Below, piece by piece: positions 53,242 to 62,837 of a stretch of 64,000 nt of DNA; within the stretch, counting starts at the first letter, position 1, and each line of letters opens with the position of its first letter. Below the pieces are notes generated by a model. It saw only the letters and a program-made list of their open reading frames with translations. It was not told the DNA's origin and did no database searches. Made by a program: the position numbers and the translations under genes. The stretch comes from an uncultured Clostridia bacterium (lineage in GTDB: Bacteria; Bacillota; Clostridia; Christensenellales; UBA1242): positions 186,001 through 250,000 of the forward strand of contig CAKVHI010000001.1 in assembly GCA_934747965.1 (NCBI GenBank), read 5' to 3'.

Positions 53242-54957
53242 TTATTTATTTTGTGATTGATAAATATTGTTATACACTTCGCACGATTCTAACAATTCTT
53301 TATGCTTTCCTATTCCCGCAATATTTGCGTTATCCATAACAATGATTAAGTCTGCATTTTTAACTGTATTAACTCGTTGTGAAACCAAAATTAGGGTTGA
53401 ATTAATTTGCTGTTTTAGTGCCTTTTTTAAACTCGCTTCGGTTGCAAAATCTAAGGCTGATGCACTGTCATCCATTATCAAAATTTCTGGGTCGCCTACT
53501 AATGCCCTTGCAATGGTCAAACGCTGTCTTTGCCCACCCGAAAAATTTTTGCCACCTGCTTGCACTTTTGTGTTGTAAGTTTCTGGCATATTCATAACAA
53601 ATTCTTCACTTTGCGAAATATTCAAAGCCTTTTGCATTTCTTCAACAGTTGCATCTGGCTTTCTAAAACGAAGATTATCCTTGATTGTGCCCTTAAACAA
53701 AACAGCCTTTTGAGGCACTAATCCAATTTTTGACCTTAATTGACTAAAACTATAATCTTTAACATTCACTCCGTCAATCAAAATTGAGCCACTAGTTGTA
53801 TCATAAAATCGTGGTATTAAATTTATTACGCTACTTTTTCCGCTTCCTGTTCCGCCAATTATTCCAATTGTCTGACCACTATAAGCCTTAAAACTTAAAT
53901 TTTTGACCGCAGGTTTTGCTGAGTTTGAATAACTAAAAGTAACATTTTTAAATTCTATTTTTGGAGCATCTTGAATGGCGTTTATTGTTTCGTCATGATT
54001 TGTTTCTATAACTGAAGGCTTAGTTTCAAAAACTTCATTTATTCTTCCCGCACAATTAAATGCTTTGATAAATGCAATAATCAAGTTTGCAAGAGAAACA
54101 AGTGCGGCTGAAATTTGAAGCAAGTAGTTTACAAATGCTATAATTTGACCTTGAGTTAAACTTCCGCTGTTTACTTGCAAGCCACCAAACCACATAACAG
54201 CAATTATTGCAAAATTAATTATTGTTCCTGTGATTGGATTTAATAAAGAAGAAATAGAAACAACCTTTACCGAAGATTTTCGCAAATTTTTTGATGCAAT
54301 TTCAAAACGCTTTGTTTCATAATCTTGTTTGTTGAAAGCACGAATTACACGCACGCCCTGCAAATTTTCACGAGTAATTTCTGAAACTTTATCTAAGTTT
54401 TTTTGAGATTTATCATAAAGTGGTTCGGTTGACTTTAAAATAATAAACACAGCAAGCAAAATCAATGGTGCAACAATTAAAAATAATAAGGATAGTTTTA
54501 AGTCTATTAACATTGCCATTATTGTTGAGCCAATAATTAAAAATGGCGTTCGCATAACTGTTCTTAAAAACATCCCAAGAGCAGTATCAATTCGGGTAAC
54601 ATCGTGAGTAATACGATTATTTAAAGTTGCTGTTCCAAATTTATCAAGTTCAGCGTGCGAAAAAGTGTTGATATGAGCGTATAGATTTTTTCTTATTTCA
54701 TAACTTACACCACTACACGCCTTTGCCGACAATTTTGCACAAGTAACAGCACTTATAATTCCTATAAAATTAAGCAAAATAACAATACTTCCCCAAAGTA
54801 TAATATAATTAAGGTCATGATTTTTTACACCAATATCTATCATATTTGCAACAAGAAGCGGAATTATAATATCGGTAACTGTTTCAAAAAACTTAAACAA
54901 AGGTGCCGAAATCATTTGCTTTTTATAACCTTTAAAAAAAGTAAATATTTTTTTCAA
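53242..54957 (-). CDS. ABC exporter subunit with degenerate catalytic site
   Basis: 571 aa, six TM segments and a nucleotide-binding domain. Walker A GGTGSGKSS and signature FSGGQRQR are normal, but Walker B reads LIMDDSASALD: the catalytic Glu is Asp, and the H-loop His is Gln (VSQRVNT). That is the usual degenerate half of a heterodimeric exporter and complements the next gene. The start is TTG at 54957 with AAGGAG six bases upstream. Drug or peptide export is likely; the substrate cannot be told. Confidence 0.92.
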   Translation of the reverse strand: MKKIFTFFKGYKKQMISAPLFKFFETVTDIIIPLLVANMIDIGVKNHDLNYIILWGSIVILLNFIGIISAVTCAKLSAKACSGVSYEIRKNLYAHINTFSHAELDKFGTATLNNRITHDVTRIDTALGMFLRTVMRTPFLIIGSTIMAMLIDLKLSLLFLIVAPLILLAVFIILKSTEPLYDKSQKNLDKVSEITRENLQGVRVIRAFNKQDYETKRFEIASKNLRKSSVKVVSISSLLNPITGTIINFAIIAVMWFGGLQVNSGSLTQGQIIAFVNYLLQISAALVSLANLIIAFIKAFNCAGRINEVFETKPSVIETNHDETINAIQDAPKIEFKNVTFSYSNSAKPAVKNLSFKAYSGQTIGIIGGTGSGKSSVINLIPRFYDTTSGSILIDGVNVKDYSFSQLRSKIGLVPQKAVLFKGTIKDNLRFRKPDATVEEMQKALNISQSEEFVMNMPETYNTKVQAGGKNFSGGQRQRLTIARALVGDPEILIMDDSASALDFATEASLKKALKQQINSTLILVSQRVNTVKNADLIIVMDNANIAGIGKHKELLESCEVYNNIYQSQNK

Positions 54958-55077
54958 ATTTATCTCCTTACAAAGATTATATCAAAAAAACTAAAATTTA
55001 CAATTTATTTAAAGCAGTTTGTTTAAAAAATTGTTTAATTTTAGAGCGTTTTTTGGTAAAAATAAATTAACTTTATT

Positions 55078-55106
55078 AAAAAAAGAGCAAAACTTAATTT
55101 GCCCTA
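55078..55106 (-). terminator. Probable terminator overlapping the ATPase stop
   Basis: On the minus strand AGGGCAAA/TTTGCTCT (one G-U pair) with a five-base loop, then seven U. The stem includes the last codons of the P-type ATPase. Confidence 0.65.
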
Positions 55107-57742
55107 TTTTTTTTCTTTTTATCAAAAATTCTGATTACAAGTTTTGACAACTCAACAAGTGGAATAATTGAAATTGATGCAACTATAACAACCACCCATT
55201 GAACAAAATTTAAGCAAGATATGTTAAATATTTCGCGGAAAACCGGAAGCGTAAAAACAGATATATTTAAAATTAGTGTTGAAACAATACAAATATTGAA
55301 AACTTTGTTGTTAAAAAGTTTTATTTTGAAAATGCTTTTTTCGCTTTTGCAATTTACTGAATGGAATAGTTGCATAAAACTTATTATCATAAACACCATT
55401 GTTGACGCTGTTTCATTCGTAGTTGTTTTTATTCCCCACACAAAAACAATCATTATAATTATTGTTTGCAAAATTGATTGATAAATTATGTTTCTTCCAA
55501 CCCCGCCCGAAAATATTGTGTCTGTGCTTTTTCGAGGTTTTTTATTCATCACATCGGTTTCAGCCTTTTCGACACCCAAACTGAATGCAGGCAGACTATC
55601 TGTAACCAAATTTATGAACAACAATTGTGCCGGGAAAAGATAGTTAAATGTTGGAAATAGTACTATTGCCAAAAACATAGTAACAACTTCAACAATATTT
55701 GTGCTTAGCAAAAATTGTATTGTTTTTTGAATGTTGGCATAAACTTTTCTTCCTTCTTCAACAGCCACAACTATTGTTGCAAAATTATCATCTGTTACAA
55801 TCAAATCTGATGCTGATTTGGCGCAATCTGTGCCAGTTATTCCCATTCCAACACCAATATCTGCTATTTTTAAACTTGGAGCATCGTTTACGCCATCGCC
55901 CGTCATTGCAACGATCTTGCCTTGTTTTTTAAAGGCTTTTACAATTCTAACTTTATTTTCGGGGCTAACCCTTGCAAAAACTTTAAATTTACTTAAATTT
56001 TCAAGCAATTCATCATCTGAAAGGCTATCTAACTGCGTGCCTGTAATCACTTGATTTTTGTTTTGTACGATATTAAGTTCTTTTGCAATGGCATAAGCCG
56101 TGTTCTGGTGGTCGCCCGTAATCATAATAGGAGTTAAACCCGCCTTAAAACATTTTTTTATTGCTTCTTTTGCTTCCTCTCTTGGTGGGTCAATAAGCCC
56201 AGCCATTCCAACAAAAACCAGGTCTTGTTCTAGGTTTTCTGTTATGTTTTTTGTGTTTTTATAGGCAAATGCAAGCACCCTTAGTGCCTTTAAACTTAAA
56301 TTGTTGTTGATTTCAGATAACTTAGAAATAATTTTTTCATCAATAGGCTTTATTTCTCCATTAAGCAAGATATGCGAACATTTTTCAATCAGTTTATCAA
56401 AAGCCCCTTTTGTGAAACAAATTGTTTGATTTTCAATTTTATTTACCGTGCTCATAAGTTTTCGCTTAGAATCAAAACCAATTTCAAACACTCTTTCATA
56501 TTTTTGTTTTGCTTCAATATTCATCTTAATGTTTTTGCAAAAATCCAAAAGAGCACATTCAGTTGGATCTCCAACATATTGATTGTTTTCTCCAACAAAA
56601 CTATCATTGCAAAGCATCATAGATTTTGTTAAAATATCAAGTTCTGATGACTCGTTTTCGACTGAAGAATAAGTTTTTAAATTATATGAAAATTTAACAA
56701 CTTTCATTTTGTTTTGCGTTAAGGTGCCTGTTTTGTCTGAGCAAATAATTTCACAACTTCCCAAAGTTTCAACGGCTTTAAGTCTTTTTACAATCGCACC
56801 CTTTTTTGCAAGGTTTTGAAGCCCCATTGCCATTATAATAGTGATAACTGCAGGCAAACTTTCTGGAATTGCCGCAACCGCCAAAGTTACTGAACCCAAA
56901 AATGCATTTAAAATATTAATTGCTTCAGCGAAAAAAATTTCAACAAAAAATATAATAGATGCAATTATTACAACTGAAATTGAAATTATTTTGCCTAATT
57001 TTTTTATTGATTTTTCTAAAGGCGAAAAATCTTTGCTTGAATTGTTAATCATCGAAGCAATTTTGCCAATTTCTGTGTTTATTCCTACACTTATAACAAC
57101 TCCGCATCCTCTTCCGCTTGTAACAATCGTTGAAGAATACGCCATATTTTTTCGATCTGCAAGCATTGTGTTTTCACTCAAAACCACAGTTGCATCTTTA
57201 TTTGTTGAAACAGATTCACCCGACAAACTGCTTTCATCACATTTAAGATTATGCGTTTCAATAAGTCTTAAATCGGCTGGAATAATATCACCCGCCTCTA
57301 AAACCACAATGTCACCTATTGTAAGATTGCTTGTTTTTATTTTAATAATTTTATTTTCTCTCAAAACTTTACAATCGGGCTCAGTGCTTTTTTTCAAACT
57401 CTCTAATGCATCTTCGGCTTTACTTTCTTGAATAACACCAATAATTGCGTTTAAAATTACAATAAAAAATATAACTCCACCCTCAAAAAGGTCAGAATAA
57501 TTTTTATGAACAACAGCAATTATTGTTGAAATAACGGCAGCAATCAACAAAATTATCACCATTATATCTTTAAATTGCAACAAAAACTTCACAAAACCAC
57601 TTTGTTTTTTAGTTTTTGGAAGTTCGTTTTTTCCAAATTTCTTTAATCTGTTTTCTGCTTCAGTTTTGTTAAGTCCACTAATATTTGCATTAAGTTCATT
57701 TATTGTTTGTTCTATGCTTTTGCTATAAAAATTTTTATTCAC
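55094..57742 (-). CDS. P-type Ca2+-transporting ATPase (P2A type)
   Basis: 882 aa, normal for SERCA/PMR1-like bacterial pumps. It has an N-terminal cation-ATPase domain, the actuator loop LSGESVS, M4 IPESLPAV (Ser where PEGLPA has Gly), phosphorylation site CSDKTGTLT near residue 334, the KGA motif of the nucleotide-binding domain (CFTKGAFD), MTGDGVND, and the M5/M6 residues STNIVEV and NLVTDSLPA that form the Ca2+ site. It probably exports Ca2+. The start is GTG at 57742, with GAGG 11 bases upstream. Confidence 0.93.
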   Translation of the reverse strand: MNKNFYSKSIEQTINELNANISGLNKTEAENRLKKFGKNELPKTKKQSGFVKFLLQFKDIMVIILLIAAVISTIIAVVHKNYSDLFEGGVIFFIVILNAIIGVIQESKAEDALESLKKSTEPDCKVLRENKIIKIKTSNLTIGDIVVLEAGDIIPADLRLIETHNLKCDESSLSGESVSTNKDATVVLSENTMLADRKNMAYSSTIVTSGRGCGVVISVGINTEIGKIASMINNSSKDFSPLEKSIKKLGKIISISVVIIASIIFFVEIFFAEAINILNAFLGSVTLAVAAIPESLPAVITIIMAMGLQNLAKKGAIVKRLKAVETLGSCEIICSDKTGTLTQNKMKVVKFSYNLKTYSSVENESSELDILTKSMMLCNDSFVGENNQYVGDPTECALLDFCKNIKMNIEAKQKYERVFEIGFDSKRKLMSTVNKIENQTICFTKGAFDKLIEKCSHILLNGEIKPIDEKIISKLSEINNNLSLKALRVLAFAYKNTKNITENLEQDLVFVGMAGLIDPPREEAKEAIKKCFKAGLTPIMITGDHQNTAYAIAKELNIVQNKNQVITGTQLDSLSDDELLENLSKFKVFARVSPENKVRIVKAFKKQGKIVAMTGDGVNDAPSLKIADIGVGMGITGTDCAKSASDLIVTDDNFATIVVAVEEGRKVYANIQKTIQFLLSTNIVEVVTMFLAIVLFPTFNYLFPAQLLFINLVTDSLPAFSLGVEKAETDVMNKKPRKSTDTIFSGGVGRNIIYQSILQTIIIMIVFVWGIKTTTNETASTMVFMIISFMQLFHSVNCKSEKSIFKIKLFNNKVFNICIVSTLILNISVFTLPVFREIFNISCLNFVQWVVVIVASISIIPLVELSKLVIRIFDKKKKNRAN

Positions 57743-57783
57743 TAATTTTGTTTCCTCAAATTATGTATATTAAGAAAAGCATC

Positions 57784-57812
57784 AAAAAAAACCTAATTTT
57801 TGTAGGTTTTTT
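57784..57812 (-). terminator. Intrinsic terminator of tsaD
   Basis: Stem AAAAAACCTA/TAGGTTTTTT with a seven-base loop, about 30 bases after the tsaD stop; roughly symmetrical with U runs. Confidence 0.8.
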
Positions 57813-57841
57813 CATTTTTTTAATGTTAATAACTAAACTTT

Positions 57842-58912
57842 TTATTCTAAATCTATCCTAGCTTTAGGGCTTAGTGTTAAATCTGACAAATTTTCATTTT
57901 TTACAAAATTATAATACCCGCACGAAGCAATCATTGCAGCATTGTCGGTGCAAAGTGAAATTTTTGGAAAAAAGACATTTAAACCATTTTCTTTGCCTTT
58001 CACAAGCAAATTCTGCCTTAGGTATTCGTTTGCTGAAACACCGCCAGCAATAACAATATTTGAATATTCGCTTCCACAAAGTTTGCTTGCTTTTATCGTT
58101 TTTTCTATTAATTCATCAAAAGCCTGCTTTTGGAAAGACGCACAAATATCTTCGACCTTAAGTTCTTCGCCGTTTTGTTTTTTTGTGTGAATATAATTAA
58201 TCACGGCAGTTTTTAAACCCGAATAACTAAAATTAAATGTTTGATTTAATTCCCTGTTTTCTTTCATAAAAGTAATATTAGGTTCTCCACTTTTTGCCAA
58301 TTTTTCGATTTTTGGCCCTCCCGGATATTCAAGATTTAAAACTCTTGCAACTTTATCAAAACATTCGCCACAAGCGTCATCTAAACTGCTTCCTAAAAGT
58401 TCATAGCTATTATAGTCTTTAACCTTTAAAATTTCTGTGTGAGCACCACTCACAAGTAAACACAAAAAAGGAGGTTTCAAATCTTTAAAACACAAATAAT
58501 TGGCACTTATATGCCCTTTAATATGATCAACCTTAATTAGTGGTTTATTCATGCTATAGGCAAGTGCTTTTGCAAAGTTAACACCCACCATTAAAGCACC
58601 AATCAGCCCAGCCCCATAAGTAACGCTAATAATATCAATATCTTTCAGTGTTAAATTTGCTTGATTTAAACACAAAGTTAAACAATTATTTATTTGCATA
58701 ATATGATTTCGGCTGGCAATTTCAGGAACAACACCGCCAAAGCGTTTGTGAATGTCAATTTGAGTGGAAACAATATTTGAAATAATTTCTCTCCCATTTT
58801 TAACAATGCTAACTCCCGTTTCATCACAAGAGCTTTCAATTCCTAAAACATAAATATCTTTTTTGTTTCTTAAATTTTCTAAATTTTGTTTTGCTTTGTC
58901 AATATAACTCAT
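57842..58912 (-). CDS. tsaD: tRNA N6-adenosine threonylcarbamoyltransferase TsaD
   Basis: Transfers threonylcarbamoyl to A37 of ANN-reading tRNAs, with TsaB, TsaE and TsaC. It has 356 aa. An N-terminal extension of ~20 residues precedes the family start VLGIESSCDETGVSIV. The metal-binding HxxxH is HIKGH, and SGAHTEILKV and GGVSANEYLR are typical of the ASKHA fold. The ATG at 58912 has no ribosome site; TGTTATAAT ends six bases before it, so the transcript is predicted leaderless. Its partner genes are not in the window. Confidence 0.97.
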   Translation of the reverse strand: MSYIDKAKQNLENLRNKKDIYVLGIESSCDETGVSIVKNGREIISNIVSTQIDIHKRFGGVVPEIASRNHIMQINNCLTLCLNQANLTLKDIDIISVTYGAGLIGALMVGVNFAKALAYSMNKPLIKVDHIKGHISANYLCFKDLKPPFLCLLVSGAHTEILKVKDYNSYELLGSSLDDACGECFDKVARVLNLEYPGGPKIEKLAKSGEPNITFMKENRELNQTFNFSYSGLKTAVINYIHTKKQNGEELKVEDICASFQKQAFDELIEKTIKASKLCGSEYSNIVIAGGVSANEYLRQNLLVKGKENGLNVFFPKISLCTDNAAMIASCGYYNFVKNENLSDLTLSPKARIDLE

Positions 58913-58918
58913 ATATTA

Positions 58919-58927
58919 ATTATAACA
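58919..58927 (-). promoter_or_regulatory. Extended -10 promoter of tsaD, predicted leaderless
   Basis: TGTTATAAT with TATAAT at 58919-58924, six bases before the ATG. No clear -35. Confidence 0.7.
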
Positions 58928-59029
58928 CTTTTTTTTACAAAAGTTATATGCTTTGCACAAAAAATTAAAAAAAGCAGTTGCTAAATTAAACTTTTTGATA
59001 TATACTTGTTTTAAGGAAGGATTTTTAAA

Positions 59030-59422
59030 ATGAATTTAGATGATAAAATTATTGTTGATGATGAAGTTGAAATCAAATATGATGAAAATGCAAACAGCAA
59101 TTCCACAAATCAAGCACAAAACTATAATTATTCAAACACAAACATCCGAAAATCTAATTTCTTTTCAATAGCATTTTCAAAAAGATATGTTGCTTTAACG
59201 CTTGCAACTCTTTCTGTGCTATTTTCACTTTTCATGAAATTTTTGATGTGTTGCGGTGTAATCAGTTTTGCTTTTTATGGAATTTGGTTTTTTATTTCAG
59301 CCTCATTTGCTGGAGTTTCTCTTGTTATGAACATAGTAAACTATGCAAAAAACAAAAAAGTAGATTTTAATGTGTCATCAATTATTTGTTTTCTTGCAAT
59401 CATTATTTTGTTTTTGATATAA
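59030..59422 (+). CDS. Small membrane protein of unknown function, 130 aa
   Basis: Not recognised. Residues 1-48 are acidic then Asn-rich and disordered; three membrane segments follow (~52-72, 77-100 and 114-130), the last ending at the C-terminus. AAGGAAGG precedes the ATG. Its stop is one base before the comF start, so the two are coupled. Confidence 0.75.
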   Translation: MNLDDKIIVDDEVEIKYDENANSNSTNQAQNYNYSNTNIRKSNFFSIAFSKRYVALTLATLSVLFSLFMKFLMCCGVISFAFYGIWFFISASFAGVSLVMNIVNYAKNKKVDFNVSSIICFLAIIILFLI

Positions 59423-59423
59423 T

Positions 59424-60167
59424 ATGAAAAATTTTTTGAAAACCTTAAAGAATTTTGCCGAAGATTTACTTTTTCCGAAAAATATTCACTGCATTTGTTG
59501 TGGCAGTGAAATTTTTGATAATGAAAGATTTTGTTTGTGTGATAATTGTTTAAGCAAACTTCAATTTTTGGACAACTTTAACTATTGCAAAGTTTGTGGA
59601 ACAAAAATAACTGGCTGTGGCGACTTGTGTGAAAGATGTGTTAAAAACACTTTCACAAGTTTTAAGATAGCAAGAGCTGTTTTTGTTTATGAGGAAAATA
59701 TGGTTAATATTGTTCACAATCTTAAATATAACAACAAACAATATTTATCTAATGCTCTAAGCAATTTACTATTTGATTTCTTTGTTCACCATGAAGAGCT
59801 TTTAGATGCCGACATAATAATTCCTGTTCCTCTTCACAAAACCAAGTTGAAGAAACGAGGTTATAATCAAACTGAACTTTTGCTTGAAAGTTTTAAAGAA
59901 AAATTTAATGTTCGTTTTGATGTTGCAGTGAAAATTAAGGAAACAGACAGCCAACGAACAAAAACTGCGCAAGAAAGATTTGAGAATATGAAAAATTGCT
60001 TTGAAATTGTTAAACCCGAATTAATCAAAAACAAAAAAGTTTTAATTTGTGATGATGTTTTCACAACAGGTGCAACTTGTGGAAGTTTGGCAAGAACGCT
60101 TTTGAAAAGTGGTGCAAAACAAGTTAAGTGTTTAACACTTTGCAACACCACAAAAAAAATGTTTTAA
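59424..60167 (+). CDS. comF: ComF family protein (phosphoribosyltransferase-like)
   Basis: 247 aa. The N-terminal half has a two-part Cys4 zinc ribbon (CICCGSE...CLCDNC and CKVCGTK...CERC). The C-terminal half is a type I PRTase with the PRPP loop VLICDDVFTTGATC. ComF is needed for DNA uptake in naturally competent bacteria and is linked to primosome proteins, but is widespread beyond competent species. No ribosome site; translation is probably coupled to the preceding gene (TAA one base before the ATG). Confidence 0.93.
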   Translation: MKNFLKTLKNFAEDLLFPKNIHCICCGSEIFDNERFCLCDNCLSKLQFLDNFNYCKVCGTKITGCGDLCERCVKNTFTSFKIARAVFVYEENMVNIVHNLKYNNKQYLSNALSNLLFDFFVHHEELLDADIIIPVPLHKTKLKKRGYNQTELLLESFKEKFNVRFDVAVKIKETDSQRTKTAQERFENMKNCFEIVKPELIKNKKVLICDDVFTTGATCGSLARTLLKSGAKQVKCLTLCNTTKKMF

Positions 60168-60225
60168 ACTAAGAAAAAAATTTTAATGAAAAAAAAGAAC
60201 ATTGTGAGTTTATTTTTGAAACTAA

Positions 60226-60266
60226 TAAAAAGGGACTTTGCTTTAATGCATTGTCCTTGTTTTTTA
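60226..60266. terminator. Intrinsic terminator between comF and recR
   Basis: Imperfect stem AAAAAGGGAC/GTCCTTGTTTTT around a 16-base loop, with T run, between the convergent comF and recR operon. Confidence 0.7.
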
Positions 60267-60318
60267 TTATGCAAGTTTAAAATCTGATAAATCTTATTAT
60301 TCCTAATAATATTTTTGA

Positions 60319-60906
60319 TTAAACTTCTTTTCTGTCAAAGAAAGATCTTTGCAAAGTCGCACTGTCAACATATTCTATTTCAGCCCCCAAACTTATACCT
60401 TGCGCAAGCCTTGAAACTTTAATGCCTAAAGGTTTTAAAAGTTTTGCCAAATATAAACTTGTTGCTTCGCCTTCAACATCTGTGCCCAAAGCAAGCACAA
60501 CTTCATTTACATCTCCACCTGAAACCCGTTTTAAAAGAGAATTTATATTTAAGTCATCTGGAGATATATTTTTTATTGGACTAAGTGTTCCGTTAAGCAC
60601 ATGAAAAAGAGCATTAAAATTTTTTATTTTTTCAAAATTCTTAATGTCTTTACTTTCTTTTACAACACAAATTATATCACTTTTTCGGTTTTCACAAATT
60701 TCACAAATTTCATTTGTTGTGAAATTTCCACAAATTTTGCAAAGTTTGATTTTGTCTTTTACATTCAAAATATTTCTTGCCAAACTCTCAGCGTCCTCTT
60801 TAGACATATTTATTATTGAATAAGCATATCTTTCAGCCGTTTTAAGCCCTACTGTTGGAAGTTTTGTGAAACTGTTAATTAATTTATCAAAATCTTGGCT
60901 AATCAT
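60319..60906 (-). CDS. recR: Recombination mediator RecR
   Basis: With RecFO, helps load RecA on gapped DNA. It has 195 aa. An N-terminal helix-hairpin-helix (FTKLPTVGLKTAERYAY), Cys4 zinc finger CKICGNFTTNEICEIC, Toprim domain with ALGTDVEGEATSLYL, and C-terminal Walker-like SRLAQGISLGAEIEYVD. The start overlaps the end of ybaB nearly (two bases between stop and ATG) and lacks its own ribosome site, so it is translationally coupled in the dnaX-ybaB-recR operon, a classic arrangement. Confidence 0.97.
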   Translation of the reverse strand: MISQDFDKLINSFTKLPTVGLKTAERYAYSIINMSKEDAESLARNILNVKDKIKLCKICGNFTTNEICEICENRKSDIICVVKESKDIKNFEKIKNFNALFHVLNGTLSPIKNISPDDLNINSLLKRVSGGDVNEVVLALGTDVEGEATSLYLAKLLKPLGIKVSRLAQGISLGAEIEYVDSATLQRSFFDRKEV

Positions 60907-60908
60907 TG

Positions 60909-61244
60909 TTAAAAGGGCAAATTCCCCATATCTCCCATCGTAGATTTTTTAAGTTCATCTATTTTTTGACTTGCATCGTTAAAGCACGCTTTAATCATAT
61001 CTTCAAGCATTTCAGTATCTTCTGGGTCAACAATTTGAGGATCTATTTTGATTGAAACAATTTCTTTTTTACCATTAAGTTCAAGATTAATCATTCCACC
61101 ACCAGCAGTGCTTGAAACTGTTGAAGATTCAAGTTCTTCTTGTTTTTTTTGCATTTCTTCTTGCATCTTTTGTGCTTGTTGCATAAGTTTTTGCATGTTC
61201 ATGCCACCCATTGAGCCACCAAAGCCACCTCTAAAATTATTCAT
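60909..61244 (-). CDS. ybaB: YbaB/EbfC nucleoid-associated protein
   Basis: 111 aa. N-terminal Gly/Met-rich start (FRGGFGGSMGGMNMQKLM) followed by the coiled-coil QQAQKMQEEMQKKQEELE and the DNA-binding core with GMINLELNGKKEIVSIKIDP. The dimer binds DNA with little sequence preference. Lies three bases after dnaX and two before recR; AAAGGAG precedes the ATG inside the dnaX end. Confidence 0.95.
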   Translation of the reverse strand: MNNFRGGFGGSMGGMNMQKLMQQAQKMQEEMQKKQEELESSTVSSTAGGGMINLELNGKKEIVSIKIDPQIVDPEDTEMLEDMIKACFNDASQKIDELKKSTMGDMGNLPF

Positions 61245-61247
61245 AAA

Positions 61248-62744
61248 TTACTCCTTTATTTCTATTTCACTAAATTTTTGCTTTAGAACACTGACAGTGT
61301 CTTGTTCTTCAATTTTTTTGTTAAAGATGTAACATATTTTTACATTACTCTCTTTTATTATATCATTAATTAAGTTTTTATTATCCACATTTTCTAAAAT
61401 TTCTTTATTGTTTTCGCCATCAAAAGTAATTTTAAGCAAATTATCCTCAATTTCTGCTTGAGTAAAACTTTGATAAATAGAGCTTAAAAGATGACAATTA
61501 TTTTCTCGTAAATACTTTAATATTTTTGCAACTAACGACTTAGCACTTGCATCTTTTGATTCTAAAATCTTGTTTGTTTCATCCTTCGTAATTAAATCTT
61601 TTTTTTTATCTTCAAACTTATCTTCAACTATCGTTTTTTTTTGTAAAGAATTTTCATTTTCAATTTTAAGCAAAGATAACAATGTTATTTCAAGCATAGT
61701 TTTTGCATCAATCGAAAATTTAAGTTGTGTTTCTATGTTAGAAAGTTTTGTCATTATATTTAACAAATCTTCTTGTGAAAATTTGTCGGCTTGATTTTTT
61801 ATTTTTGAATAATAATCATCTGGCATCATCAAAAATTTCTGAGAATTGTTAACAGTTTTTACAACAAGCAAGGTTTTTAAATGACTTAATATTTCTTTGT
61901 TTAAGATAGTAAAATTTTTGCCACTTAGTGCTAAATCATGAAGTTCAACCAAAAGATCTTCTCCATTATTGTTTGCAATAGCATCACAAAGTTTTATTAA
62001 ACTATCTAAATTTGACGCCCCAAGTGCTTTCAAGCAATTTTCATAAGTTACATTTTTGTTTGAGTATGCAACACATAAATCAGCAACCGACAAAGTATCC
62101 CTAACACTTCCTTCCCCACGAGAAGCAATAAGATTTAGGGCTTCTTGTTCAAAATTAATTTGTTTTTCCTTAAAAATTTTTGCAAGCAAATTAACCAAAT
62201 CTTGGTTGGATACCAACTTAAAGTCAAAACGCATACATCTTGAAAGAATTGTTTTTGGAAGTTTATGCACTTCGGTTGTGCAAAGAATAAAAATTGCATG
62301 TTTTGGTGGTTCTTCCAAAGTTTTTAAAAGTGCATTATAAGCACTGTCTGTTAACATATGCACTTCATCGATAATATACACTTTATATTTTCCAACAACT
62401 GGTGGATATTTGATTTTATCACGAAGTTCCCTTATTTCATCAACTCGGTTGTTTGAAGCGGCATCAATTTCCAAAATATCAAGATTAGAATTTGAATTTA
62501 ATTGCTTACAAACTTCACATTCAAGGCAAGGAGAGCCATTGACACTGTTCAAACAATTTATTGCTTTTGCAAAAATTTTGGCTGTGCTGGTTTTTCCCGT
62601 TCCCCTTGTTCCACAAAACAAATAGGCATGACTCAAACTTTGAGTTAAAATTTGATTTTTTAAAGTTGTTACAATATGGTCTTGCCCAATAACTTCATCA
62701 AAATTTTTTGGGCGATACTCCCTGTATAAAGCTAAATTTATCAT
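61248..62744 (-). CDS. dnaX: DNA polymerase III subunit gamma/tau
   Basis: Clamp-loader ATPase. It has 498 aa, a short tau. Walker A GTRGTGKTSTAK near residue 45, zinc-binding cysteines in CLNSVNGSPCLECEVC, Walker B VYIIDEVHML, and the SRC sensor in LSRCMRFDF. The C-terminal ~130 residues are the tau-like part, AT-biased and poorly conserved. AAGGAAG precedes the ATG. First gene of dnaX-ybaB-recR; I saw no obvious internal frameshift signal for a gamma form, though T/A runs are present near 61600-61640. Confidence 0.97.
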   Translation of the reverse strand: MINLALYREYRPKNFDEVIGQDHIVTTLKNQILTQSLSHAYLFCGTRGTGKTSTAKIFAKAINCLNSVNGSPCLECEVCKQLNSNSNLDILEIDAASNNRVDEIRELRDKIKYPPVVGKYKVYIIDEVHMLTDSAYNALLKTLEEPPKHAIFILCTTEVHKLPKTILSRCMRFDFKLVSNQDLVNLLAKIFKEKQINFEQEALNLIASRGEGSVRDTLSVADLCVAYSNKNVTYENCLKALGASNLDSLIKLCDAIANNNGEDLLVELHDLALSGKNFTILNKEILSHLKTLLVVKTVNNSQKFLMMPDDYYSKIKNQADKFSQEDLLNIMTKLSNIETQLKFSIDAKTMLEITLLSLLKIENENSLQKKTIVEDKFEDKKKDLITKDETNKILESKDASAKSLVAKILKYLRENNCHLLSSIYQSFTQAEIEDNLLKITFDGENNKEILENVDNKNLINDIIKESNVKICYIFNKKIEEQDTVSVLKQKFSEIEIKE

Positions 62745-62837
62745 CTTACTTCCTTAATTATATATATTAATATTATAACTTATTAAACGCATTTTTTCAA
62801 ACAAATTTAAAAACATAATTCAAACTTTTATAAAAAG

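Noticed and set aside
61381..61389. TTATCCACA, a perfect DnaA box, plus mnmE-mnmG nearby as possible origin markers
   Set aside because: It is a single copy inside the dnaX coding region (another similar word lies inside the giant gene), with no cluster and no dnaA, rpmH or parA genes. No origin can be claimed.
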